The position numbers and the translations under genes are program-made. Source: Variovorax sp. PBL-H6 (lineage in GTDB: Bacteria; Pseudomonadota; Gammaproteobacteria; Burkholderiales; Burkholderiaceae_C). From it: 64,000 nucleotides of DNA. Where the stretch lies: positions 4,030,001 through 4,094,000 of the forward strand of contig NZ_LR594659.1 in the NCBI RefSeq assembly GCF_901827155.1, read 5' to 3'. A model generated the notes under the pieces. The model did no database searches. It was not told the DNA's origin and worked only from the letters and a program-made list of their open reading frames with translations. Below, piece after piece: positions 22,267 through 30,136 of this stretch (within the stretch, counting starts at the first letter, position 1; each line of letters begins with the position of its first letter).

Positions 22267-24347
22267 CAGGGCGTGACGAGCTCGCGCAGCGCCGCCTCGA
22301 AGGCGGCCTCGTCTTCCAGCCGTCGCATCGGCGGCAAGGCGGACAGCAGCCGGCGCCCGTAGCCCATTGCAACCAGCCGCGTATCGCAGATCGCCAGCAC
22401 GCCGCGGTCGGTCTCGCGCCGGATCAGCCGGCCAGCACCCTGCTTGAGCGCAACCGCCGCTTCCGGAAGCGAATAGTCGCCGAAGGCGCTGCGGCCCTGC
22501 GATTCCAGGCGCTGCGAGCGCGCCTCGACGAGTGGATCGTTGGGGGGCGGGAACGGTAGTTTGTCGATGACCACCAGCTGCAGAGCGTCGCCGGGCGCGT
22601 CGAAGCCCTCCCAGAACGAGGCCGAGGCGACCAGCACGCAGCCCACGCGGCCGTGCGAGGCACCCTCGCGGAAGCGCTCCATCAGGACCCGCTTGGGCAG
22701 CTCGCCTTGCACCAGCAGCTCGGGCCTGCGCGCGGCATCGATGGGCTCGAAGTGCTGGCGGATGGCGTCGCCAATGGTACGGAGGGCGCGCAACGTGGTC
22801 GTCAGCACGAGGGTGCGCCCGCCCAGCACGGCTGCCCCCTGGGCGGCGAGCCGCGCCACCTGCGCGCTGTGCGTCGGGTCGCTCGGCTTGGGAAACGCAC
22901 GCGGGACGTAGAGCGCGGCCTGGCGCGCATAGTCGAAGGGACTCTGCACGCGCAGCACTTCGGCGCTCTCGAGGCCGCAGGGCTCGGTGAACCAGCGCAG
23001 CTTCGGGTCGTCGCCCAACGTGGCCGAGGTGAACACCCAGGCGCGCCCGTGCTCCTGCGCATCGCCCTGTCCGGTCTTGAGGACCCGCGTACGCACCGCC
23101 TCGGCGATGTCCAGCGGCGACTCGATCAGTCTCAGCTGCGTGCCCACGTCCACCCAGCGCACCGACTCCGGGGCGCAGGGCTTCGCGAAGCGCGCCGCGC
23201 GTTCGGCCAGCTGCTCGGCGCGATCGTGCAGCCGCACGAAATCAGGCGAGAGTTCGCTCACTGTGTCCAGGCCTCGGGCGGCTTCCGCGAAGGCGTGCTT
23301 CAGCGCATCGAGCGCGGCTTGCCAGTCTTCGGCAGGCACCCCTTCCGGCGCTGGGCCGGCCCAGCGCAGCTTGGTCCCTGGCCATTGCTTGCCGGCAGCC
23401 AAGCGGAGCTCCCGGGCGGCATGCTCGGTCGCTCCAACCAGTTGCTGCCAGTCGACCAGGCCGCGCGCGTGCTGCAGGCCAGCCGCCAGCATGTCGCGCG
23501 CGAAGTCCAGCGCCTGTCCGCTGCTCAGCTGCACGCCAAGAAACTGCACGCCGGTCTCATTGAGCTGGTGGGCCTCGTCGAACACCACCACGCGCACGGT
23601 CGGCAGCAATTCGGCCATGCCCGATTCGCGCACGGCGAGGTCGGCGAAAAACAGGTGATGGTTGATCACCACCACGTCGGCGGCCATGGCTTCCCGCCGG
23701 GCCAGGTTGACGTGGCAAGGCTTGAACTGCGGGCACTGCGCGCCCAGGCAGTTGTCGCGGGTGGAGGTAACCAGCGGAATCAGCGGCGAGCGCTCGTCCA
23801 GGCCCGGCAGCTCGGCGAGGTCACCGGTGCGGGTGGCCTTGGACCATTGCTCGATCTTTGCCAGCGTGCGCAGGCTGCCGCGCTCGGGCAGGCTTGCGTC
23901 GTGGCGCGCCTGGTCGAGCCGGTGCAGGCACAGGTAGCTGGCGCGGCCCTTGAGCAGGGCCGTGCGCAACGGCAGGCCCAGTGCCTCGACCAGGCGCGGG
24001 AGGTCACGGCCGAAGAGCTGGTCCTGCAGGGCCTTGGTCGCAGTCGACAGCAGCACGCGCTCGCCACTCAGCAGCGCCGGTACCAGGTACGAGAAGGTCT
24101 TGCCGACGCCGGTGCCTGCCTCCACCACCAGCACGCCGCCCTGGTCGATGGCGCGGGCCACAGCCAACGCCATCTGGGTCTGGCCCTCTCGCTCGCGGAA
24201 GTGCTCGGCCGCCTGCGAGAGCACCCCGTGCTCGGCGAAGGCGGCCTGGACTTCCGCCGCCAGGTAGCCCTCCTCCCGCGCCGCGCGGACAGGCTCCTCG
24301 GATGCGGCGTCCGCCTCGAAGTCTTCGGGCCAATCGACGATCGACAT
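22266..24347 (-). CDS. dinG: DinG/YoaA-type ATP-dependent DNA helicase
   Basis: A superfamily 2 (XPD-like) 5'-3' DNA helicase of 693 residues. Walker A is VEAGTGVGKTFSYL, the DEAH box is VVFDEAHQL. Four cysteines (SYLCL, DNCLGAQC and KPCH) fit an iron-sulfur cluster, as in DinG and YoaA. Helicase motifs V/VI appear near KQGAGRLIRRETDRGVLAI. The start is ATG 24347, which overlaps the upstream stop as TGATG. Between DinG and YoaA, the length and absence of an exonuclease domain fit either. Confidence 0.9.
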   Translation of the reverse strand: MSIVDWPEDFEADAASEEPVRAAREEGYLAAEVQAAFAEHGVLSQAAEHFREREGQTQMALAVARAIDQGGVLVVEAGTGVGKTFSYLVPALLSGERVLLSTATKALQDQLFGRDLPRLVEALGLPLRTALLKGRASYLCLHRLDQARHDASLPERGSLRTLAKIEQWSKATRTGDLAELPGLDERSPLIPLVTSTRDNCLGAQCPQFKPCHVNLARREAMAADVVVINHHLFFADLAVRESGMAELLPTVRVVVFDEAHQLNETGVQFLGVQLSSGQALDFARDMLAAGLQHARGLVDWQQLVGATEHAARELRLAAGKQWPGTKLRWAGPAPEGVPAEDWQAALDALKHAFAEAARGLDTVSELSPDFVRLHDRAEQLAERAARFAKPCAPESVRWVDVGTQLRLIESPLDIAEAVRTRVLKTGQGDAQEHGRAWVFTSATLGDDPKLRWFTEPCGLESAEVLRVQSPFDYARQAALYVPRAFPKPSDPTHSAQVARLAAQGAAVLGGRTLVLTTTLRALRTIGDAIRQHFEPIDAARRPELLVQGELPKRVLMERFREGASHGRVGCVLVASASFWEGFDAPGDALQLVVIDKLPFPPPNDPLVEARSQRLESQGRSAFGDYSLPEAAVALKQGAGRLIRRETDRGVLAICDTRLVAMGYGRRLLSALPPMRRLEDEAAFEAALRELVTP

Positions 24348-24553
24348 CAGGCAGGCTCTTGCGGTTCGAGCAGCCGCTCCAGCCGCGCGATGCAATCGCG
24401 CAGGAAGAGGCGCTTCTTTTTAAGTCGACGCAGCAGCAGATCGTCGCGCGGCTCGAGGGTCTCTGCGAGCCGGTCAATGGTGGCATTCAGGTCGGCATGC
24501 TCCATGCGCAGTTCGATCAGCTGGCGAGAGAAGGAGTGGAGATTGAGGTCCAA
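24347..24553 (-). CDS. DUF465 (YdcH-like) small coiled-coil protein
   Basis: A 68-residue, charged, all-helical protein. The segments HADLNATIDRLAE and LKKKRLFLRDCIARLERLL match the spaced heptads of the DUF465/YdcH family, whose function is unknown. Its stop overlaps the dinG start by one base, so translation is probably coupled. It is the first gene of that two-gene unit. Confidence 0.75.
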   Translation of the reverse strand: MDLNLHSFSRQLIELRMEHADLNATIDRLAETLEPRDDLLLRRLKKKRLFLRDCIARLERLLEPQEPA

Positions 24554-24642
24554 GGGATGATGCGAATGCGTGACGGAGTGCTTTCCGGCTTCGCTCGGGT
24601 TGACTCGATAATGTACGTCCTCGTTCCCACCCGCCAGGCCCC
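24554..24642. promoter_or_regulatory. Divergent intergenic region (DUF465 / PP2C)
   Basis: An 89-bp gap between divergent genes. GATAAT at 24607-24612 is a possible -10 for the phosphatase gene. The TTGACT just before it is too close to serve as its -35. Confidence 0.3.
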
Positions 24643-25458
24643 ATGCAGGACTCCGCCAGCACAGTCGCGCCCCCGACCCGAGGCTTTCGGCTCGCAGCCG
24701 CGACCGGCCTCCACAAGGGCGACCGCCCGTACCAGCAGGACCAGGTCCTGGTGATGAACCACCCGCGGGCGGCGGGCTGCGTGCTCGGCGTGATCGCCGA
24801 CGGGATGGGGGGCCGCAGCGGCGGACGCAAGGCCTCTGACCAGGTGCTGATGACAGCGCGCCAGCTGTTCGCCCGCTACAAGCCGGGACGCGACGAAGCG
24901 GTGCACGTGCTGCGGCAGCTGCTCGAGGACGCCAACACCGTCATCAAACTGACCGCCCTCTCCAGCGAGCAGGAGCCGCACAGCACCCTGGCCGCCTTCC
25001 TCATGAACCCTGAGGGCGACTGCGCCTGGATCCATGCCGGCGACTCGCGCATCTATCACTTCCGGCGCGGCCAGCTGGTCAAGCGCACCAAGGACCACTC
25101 CTACGTGCAGGCGCTGGTCGACCGCGGCGAGATCAGCGAGGCGGAAGCCAACATCCACCCCCAAAGCAACATCCTGCTCGGCTGCCTCGGCATGAAGTCC
25201 ATGCCTCCGCCTGTCGAGATCCACCTCGTCCCCAAGCTGGAGCCAGACGATCTGCTGTTGGCCTGCAGCGACGGGCTCTGGCACTACTTCACGCAGGAGG
25301 AAATGGGGCGCGTGCTGGCTGAGCAATCCCCGCGCAGCGCCGCGGAGCTGCTGGTGGCCGAGGCACGCAAGCGGGCCCGCGGGACCGGCGACAACATTTC
25401 GCTGGCCATCCTCAAGCTCGAAGCCCTCCCCGACCCGCACGAGGCGGAAGAAGACTGA
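24643..25458 (+). CDS. PP2C-family Ser/Thr protein phosphatase
   Basis: A metal-dependent phosphatase of 271 residues with no membrane segment. PP2C motifs are in order: GDRPYQQDQVLV (metal-binding Asp33), VIADGMGGRSGG, HAGDSRIYHFRRGQLVKRTKDH, ACSDGLWHY and GTGDNISLAIL. The usual Asn before the first Asp is replaced by Gln. No partner kinase or FHA gene is adjacent, so its substrate is unknown. It is a single gene, convergent with the minus-strand gene that follows. Confidence 0.9.
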   Translation: MQDSASTVAPPTRGFRLAAATGLHKGDRPYQQDQVLVMNHPRAAGCVLGVIADGMGGRSGGRKASDQVLMTARQLFARYKPGRDEAVHVLRQLLEDANTVIKLTALSSEQEPHSTLAAFLMNPEGDCAWIHAGDSRIYHFRRGQLVKRTKDHSYVQALVDRGEISEAEANIHPQSNILLGCLGMKSMPPPVEIHLVPKLEPDDLLLACSDGLWHYFTQEEMGRVLAEQSPRSAAELLVAEARKRARGTGDNISLAILKLEALPDPHEAEED

Positions 25459-25476
25459 ACTCTTGCGCGCCGGCCT

Positions 25477-26121
25477 TCAGGGTGCCGCTGGAAGCGGCGC
25501 CGAGCGCGGCTTGGTGTTCTCGGCGTTGCGCCGCTCGCGATCGCGGCGATGCTGCTCCGCCCGTTCGAGCCTGCGCTCGTGGGCCTCGCGATTGGCCGGG
25601 CCTTCGGCGCGCCGGCTCGCAGCCTTGGCCTGCTCCTCGGCGTGCGCCCGCTGCCTGTCTTCGGACTGGCGCCGCTTTTCGGCCTCTTCGGAGGCGAGGC
25701 GGGCGCGGTCCTGCGCATGGTCCGCGGCGCGCTGCTCGCGCTCCTGCTGGGACTTCAGCGATTTCTCCCGCTCCGCTGCCGTATCCTGGGCGCGCGGGTT
25801 CGCCTTCTTGTCCTCGAGCCGATCGAGCGCGGCCGCGCCGCGCCGCTTGCGCTCGATGTCGTTCATCGCCGCCTCCTGTCGCTTGATGTTCTCGGTGTCC
25901 TCCCTGCGGCGGCGACGGCTGTCGTCCAGGCAGCCCTGGACGGCGAACTTCTGGTAGCAGGCGGCCTGTTCGGAGGCGAAGCGCTCATCGACCGTCTTGC
26001 GCTCCTGCTCCAGGCGCGCGCGCTCGGCCGCGAAATCCGCGTCACCGCTGGTGGCGGTGGTCTGCGCCCATAGAGGCGCGGCGCCGAGGACGATCATCAG
26101 GGAAAAGAGCAGCTTATTCAT
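25477..26121 (-). CDS. Exported coiled-coil hypothetical protein
   Basis: A 214-residue protein of no recognised family. A clear signal peptide (MNKLLFSLMIVLGAAPLWAQ, cleavage after residue 19 or 20) is followed by almost uninterrupted Arg/Glu/Ala/Lys-rich sequence predicted to be helical coiled coil. One Cys pair occurs (AACYQKFAVQGCLDD). The tail is Pro/Ala-rich. The start overlaps the zapE stop by 4 bp (ATGA). The Cys pair and composition suggest a periplasmic helical protein; the function is unknown. Confidence 0.8.
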   Translation of the reverse strand: MNKLLFSLMIVLGAAPLWAQTTATSGDADFAAERARLEQERKTVDERFASEQAACYQKFAVQGCLDDSRRRRREDTENIKRQEAAMNDIERKRRGAAALDRLEDKKANPRAQDTAAEREKSLKSQQEREQRAADHAQDRARLASEEAEKRRQSEDRQRAHAEEQAKAASRRAEGPANREAHERRLERAEQHRRDRERRNAENTKPRSAPLPAAP

Positions 26122-27215
26122 GTGAGACGGGTGTCCACGATGCGTCGCTCCTGCGCCAGGAACTCGGTCGACCGCATCTCGTTGAGCCTCGAGACGGTGC
26201 GCGGGAACTCGTGGGCCAGGGGCCCTTCGGTGTACAGGGCCTCGGGGGGAACCTCGGCCGACATGATGAGTTTCACTCGCCGATCGTAGAACACGTCGAT
26301 CAGCCATGTGAAACGACGTGCTTCGGAGGCCATTCGCACCGGCATGTGGGGCACGTCGGACAGCAGAACCGTGTGGAACTGACTGGCGATCTCGAGATAG
26401 TCGTTCTGCGAGCGGGGGCCGCCGCACAGGGTCTTGAAGTCGAACCAGACCACGCCACCGGCCTTGCGTCGCGCATGGATCTCGCGGGCTTCGATGTGCA
26501 GCACCGGGTTTTCGTCGGCGCTCTCGGCGAGGCGCTCGAAGGCGTGGCGCATCTCCTTGTCGGCCGCCGCGCCGTTCGGCGTGAGGTAGAGCTTGACCTG
26601 CTCCAGCGTGCGGCGGCGATAGTCGGTGCCGTTGTCCACGTTGACCACTTCGAGGCGCTGGTTGAGCAGCTCGATCGCGGGCAAGATGCGGTCGCGGTGC
26701 AGGCCGCCCGGATAGAGGTCGTCGGGCCTGAAGTTGGAGGTGGTCACGAAGCCGACGTCGTTGTCGAACAGCGCCACGAGCAGCCGGTGCAGGATCATCG
26801 CGTCGGTGATGTCCGCGACGTGGAACTCGTCGAAGCAGATCAGCTTGTAGCGCTTGGCGATTCGGCGGCCAAGCTCGTCCAGCGGGTTGACCGTGCCTTG
26901 CAGTTCGGTCAGCTCGCGGTGCACCTCGCGCATGAACTCGTGGAAGTGCAGCCGCGTCTTGCGCCGCAGCGGCACTGCATTGAAGAAGCAGTCCATCAGG
27001 AAGCTCTTGCCGCGCCCTACCCCACCGTACATGTAGACGCCGCGCGGAATCTCGGGCCGGTTGATGAGCTTCTTGAAGGCGTTGGAGCGCTGCGATTTGT
27101 ACGCCGCCCATTCGCTGGCGCAGCGGTCGAGCGCCTCCACGGCGCGCAGCTGCGCGGGGTCGCTCTGGTACCCCCGCGCAACCAGCTCCGCTTCGTAGGC
27201 CTGTTTGACGCTCAA
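26118..27215 (-). CDS. zapE: Cell-division ATPase ZapE (AFG1-like; TTG start)
   Basis: A P-loop ATPase related to mitochondrial AFG1. In E. coli it acts at the Z ring. It has 365 residues, normal for the family. Walker A is GGVGRGKSFLMD, Walker B is LICFDEFHVAD, and sensor-like TTSNFRPDDLYPGGL is present. The only start that gives the conserved N-terminus (SVKQAYEAELVARGYQ) is TTG at 27215, four bases after the lpd stop. The operon continues into the coiled-coil protein. Confidence 0.92.
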   Translation of the reverse strand: MSVKQAYEAELVARGYQSDPAQLRAVEALDRCASEWAAYKSQRSNAFKKLINRPEIPRGVYMYGGVGRGKSFLMDCFFNAVPLRRKTRLHFHEFMREVHRELTELQGTVNPLDELGRRIAKRYKLICFDEFHVADITDAMILHRLLVALFDNDVGFVTTSNFRPDDLYPGGLHRDRILPAIELLNQRLEVVNVDNGTDYRRRTLEQVKLYLTPNGAAADKEMRHAFERLAESADENPVLHIEAREIHARRKAGGVVWFDFKTLCGGPRSQNDYLEIASQFHTVLLSDVPHMPVRMASEARRFTWLIDVFYDRRVKLIMSAEVPPEALYTEGPLAHEFPRTVSRLNEMRSTEFLAQERRIVDTRLT

Positions 27216-27219
27216 GGGG

Positions 27220-28650
27220 TCAGAAGTTAAGCGTGCGCTTGTCCACCGCGAGCGCCGCTTCCTTCGTCGCTTCGGAGAGCGAGGGATGCGCATGGCAGAT
27301 GCGCGCGATGTCCTCGGCGCTGGCCTTGAACTCCATCGCCACGACGGCCTCGGAGATCAGCTCGCTGGCCATCGGGCCGACGATGTGGACGCCGAGGATC
27401 TCGTCGGTCGTCGCATCGGCCAGGAACTTGACCATGCCGGTGGTGTCGCCCAGCGCGCGGGCACGCCCGTTGGCCAGGAAGGGGAAGGTGCCGGCCTTGT
27501 AGGCGCGCCCCTCGGCCTTGAGCTGCTGCTCCGTCTGGCCGACCCAGGCAATCTCGGGCGAGGTGTAGATCACCCACGGAATGGTGTTGAAGTTCACGTG
27601 GCCATGCTGGCCCGCGATGCGCTCCGCCACCGCCACGCCTTCCTCTTCCGCCTTGTGCGCGAGCATCGGGCCGCGCACCACGTCGCCGATGGCCCACACA
27701 TTGGGCAGGCTGGTCCGGCACTCGTCGTCGACCAAGATCGCGCCGCGCTCGTCGAGCTTCAAGCCCACCGCCTCGGGGTTGAGGCCGATGGTGTTGGGCA
27801 CCCGGCCGATCGAGACGATCAGCTTGTCGACCTCCAGCGTCTGAGCCTCGCCCTTGGCATTGGTCCACGCAACCGTCACGCCCTTCTTGCCGGACTTGAC
27901 TTCGCCCACCTTGACGCCGAGCTCGATTTTCAGGCCCTGCTTGACGAAGGCCTTGTGCGCCTCCTTGGCGATCTGCTCGTCCACCGCGCCCAGGAAGGTC
28001 GGTAGCGCCTCGAGCACGGTGACCTCCGAGCCCAGCCGGCGCCAGACCGAACCCATCTCGAGCCCGATCACGCCGGAGCCGATCAGGCCCAGCTTCTTCG
28101 GCACCGAGGGGATGCGCAGCGCGCCGTCGTTCGAGAGGATGCTCTCCTCGTCGAAGTCGGCGCCCGGCAGCGCGCGCGGGTTGGAGCCCGTCGCCACGAT
28201 GATGTGCTTGCCTTCGATGGTCTCCTCGGCCGCGCCGGTCACCTTCAGCTCGTAGCCCGCGCCGGATGCCTTCGCAAAGGCGCCTCGGCCGTGGAAGAAG
28301 GTGATCTTGTTCTTCTTGAACAGGTAGGTGATGCCGTCGTTGTTCTGCTTCACGACCGCATCCTTGCGGCCCAGCATCTTGTCGATGTCCAGGCCCAGGC
28401 CTTCGACCTTGATGCCGTGGTCGGCAAAGTGCTTGCCCGCATGCTCGAAATGTTCGGAGGACTGCAGCAGCGCCTTCGAGGGAATGCAGCCGATGTTGGT
28501 GCAGGTGCCGCCCAGGGCGGGGCCGCCCTTGCCGTTCTTCCACTCGTCGATGCAGGCGACGTTGAAGCCGAGCTGCGCTGCGCGGATGGCCGCGACGTAG
28601 CCGCCGGGGCCGCCACCGATGACGATGACGTCGAATTGCTTGTTGGCCAT
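27220..28650 (-). CDS. lpd: Dihydrolipoyl dehydrogenase of 2-oxoglutarate dehydrogenase
   Basis: A flavoprotein E3 that reoxidises dihydrolipoyl groups with NAD+. It has 476 residues. The FAD motif is [14 protein letters not shown], and the redox disulfide is in [16 protein letters not shown] (Cys50, Cys55). The C-terminal active-site His-Glu is in [10 protein letters not shown]. The start is MANKQF at 28650. It lies downstream of odhA-odhB, separated by a 166-bp gap. Unlike the E3 at 49674 it has no lipoyl domain. Confidence 0.96.
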   Translation of the reverse strand: MANKQFDVIVIGGGPGGYVAAIRAAQLGFNVACIDEWKNGKGGPALGGTCTNIGCIPSKALLQSSEHFEHAGKHFADHGIKVEGLGLDIDKMLGRKDAVVKQNNDGITYLFKKNKITFFHGRGAFAKASGAGYELKVTGAAEETIEGKHIIVATGSNPRALPGADFDEESILSNDGALRIPSVPKKLGLIGSGVIGLEMGSVWRRLGSEVTVLEALPTFLGAVDEQIAKEAHKAFVKQGLKIELGVKVGEVKSGKKGVTVAWTNAKGEAQTLEVDKLIVSIGRVPNTIGLNPEAVGLKLDERGAILVDDECRTSLPNVWAIGDVVRGPMLAHKAEEEGVAVAERIAGQHGHVNFNTIPWVIYTSPEIAWVGQTEQQLKAEGRAYKAGTFPFLANGRARALGDTTGMVKFLADATTDEILGVHIVGPMASELISEAVVAMEFKASAEDIARICHAHPSLSEATKEAALAVDKRTLNF

Positions 28651-28816
28651 TGATTTTTCTTTCAGAAGTTGTTCGCGTCCGTCGCCCCGGATCACACACG
28701 GCAAGCGCAGCGAGGCCCGTTCGGGAGACCCCGCGGAACCGGCTTTGCCGGGCCGCTGGGGTTGCCCCCTTGAGGGGGGAGGCGGCTACACGAAGTGAGC
28801 AAGCAACGGGGGTGGG
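28651..28816 (-). repeat. Possible Comamonadaceae-type intergenic repeat between odhB and lpd
   Basis: A 166-bp gap containing a CCCCC/GGGGG hairpin (28765-28778) followed by ACACGAAGTGAGC. I recall similar sequences between genes of Comamonadaceae genomes. It may be a REP-like element. No second copy was seen in this window, and there is no T-run to make it a classical terminator. Confidence 0.45.
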
Positions 28817-30094
28817 TCAAATATCGAACAGCAGGCGAGCGGGGTCTTCGAGCGCCTCCTTCATGGCGACCAGGCCCAGCACGGCCTCGCGGCCGTCGAT
28901 GATGCGGTGGTCATAGGACATCGCGAGATAGTTCATTGGCCGCACGACGACCTGCCCGTTCTCGACCACGGCACGGTCCTTGGTGGCGTGCACGCCAAGA
29001 ATGGCCGACTGCGGCGGGTTGATGATGGGCGTCGACAGCATCGAGCCGAACACGCCGCCGTTGGAGATGGAGAAGGTGCCGCCGGTCATCTCCTCGATGC
29101 CCAGCTTGCCGTCCTTGGCCTTCTGGCCGTACTCGGCGATCTTCTTCTCGATGTCCGCAAAGCTCATCTGGTCGGCATTACGCAAGATCGGCACCACCAG
29201 GCCGCGCGGCGAACCCACCGCGATGCCGATGTCGAAGTAGCCGTGGTAGACGATGTCGTTCCCGTCGACGGAGGCGTTGATCACCGGGTACTTCTTGAGC
29301 GCATGCACCGCCGCCTTCACGAAGAAGCTCATGAAGCCGATCTTCACGCCGTGCTCCTTCTCGAACTTCTCCTGGTAGCGCTTGCGCATCTCCATCACGG
29401 GCGCCATGTTGACCTCGTTGAAAGTGGTCAGGATGGCGTTGGTGGACTGCGACTGCAGCAGGCGCTCGGCGATACGCGCGCGCAGGCGGCTCATCGGCAC
29501 GCGCTCTTCCGGACGCTCGCCGAGATCCGGTGCCGCGGCCGGAGAGGCGACCTGCGGCAGCGCAGCCTTGGGAGCGCCTGTGGGTATCGCGACCGGCGCG
29601 GCGACCTTGGCGGTGGCGCCGCCCGCGACCGCGCCCAGCACGTCGCCCTTGGTAACGCGGCCGTCCTTGCCGGTGCCGCTCACGTCGCCGGTCGTCAGCT
29701 TGTTGTCGGCCAGCAGCTTGGCGGCCGCCGGCATGGCAACGTCGGACTTCGAGCCGGCCGTGGCAGCGGTTGCTGCGGCTGCGGGTGCCGCCGCCGGGGC
29801 AGCCGCCGCAGGTGCTGGCGCAGCCGCGGCAGGCGAAGCCGCGGCGGCCTTGGCGTCGGTGTCGATCTTCGCGATCACCTGCTCGGCAACGACTGTGGCG
29901 CCGTCGCCGGCGACGATCTCGGCCAGCACGCCGGCGGAAGGTGCCGGCACCTCCAGCACGACCTTGTCGGTCTCGATCTCGATCAGGATTTCATCGATCG
30001 CGACGGCTTCACCGGGCTTCTTCTTCCATTGCAGCATCGTGGCCTCGGCCACCGATTCGGACAACTGGGGAACTTTGACTTCAACGATAGACAT
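28817..30094 (-). CDS. odhB: Dihydrolipoyl succinyltransferase (E2 of 2-oxoglutarate dehydrogenase)
   Basis: The E2 core of the 2-oxoglutarate dehydrogenase complex, moving succinyl groups to CoA. It has 425 residues. One lipoyl domain is present ([11 protein letters not shown], lipoyl-Lys44). An Ala/Pro-rich linker and a peripheral-subunit-binding domain ([20 protein letters not shown]) follow. The catalytic domain ends with [13 protein letters not shown], whose His and Asp are catalytic. It lies 42 bp after odhA. Confidence 0.96.
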   Translation of the reverse strand: MSIVEVKVPQLSESVAEATMLQWKKKPGEAVAIDEILIEIETDKVVLEVPAPSAGVLAEIVAGDGATVVAEQVIAKIDTDAKAAAASPAAAAPAPAAAAPAAAPAAAATAATAGSKSDVAMPAAAKLLADNKLTTGDVSGTGKDGRVTKGDVLGAVAGGATAKVAAPVAIPTGAPKAALPQVASPAAAPDLGERPEERVPMSRLRARIAERLLQSQSTNAILTTFNEVNMAPVMEMRKRYQEKFEKEHGVKIGFMSFFVKAAVHALKKYPVINASVDGNDIVYHGYFDIGIAVGSPRGLVVPILRNADQMSFADIEKKIAEYGQKAKDGKLGIEEMTGGTFSISNGGVFGSMLSTPIINPPQSAILGVHATKDRAVVENGQVVVRPMNYLAMSYDHRIIDGREAVLGLVAMKEALEDPARLLFDI

Positions 30095-30136
30095 TTTTGG
30101 ATTCGCTCCGCTTCGTGTTTCTTGAGTGAGGTTGTT

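Noticed and set aside
24600..24612. TTGACT followed by GATAAT as a complete promoter
   Set aside because: The boxes are about one base apart instead of 16-18, so they cannot act together.
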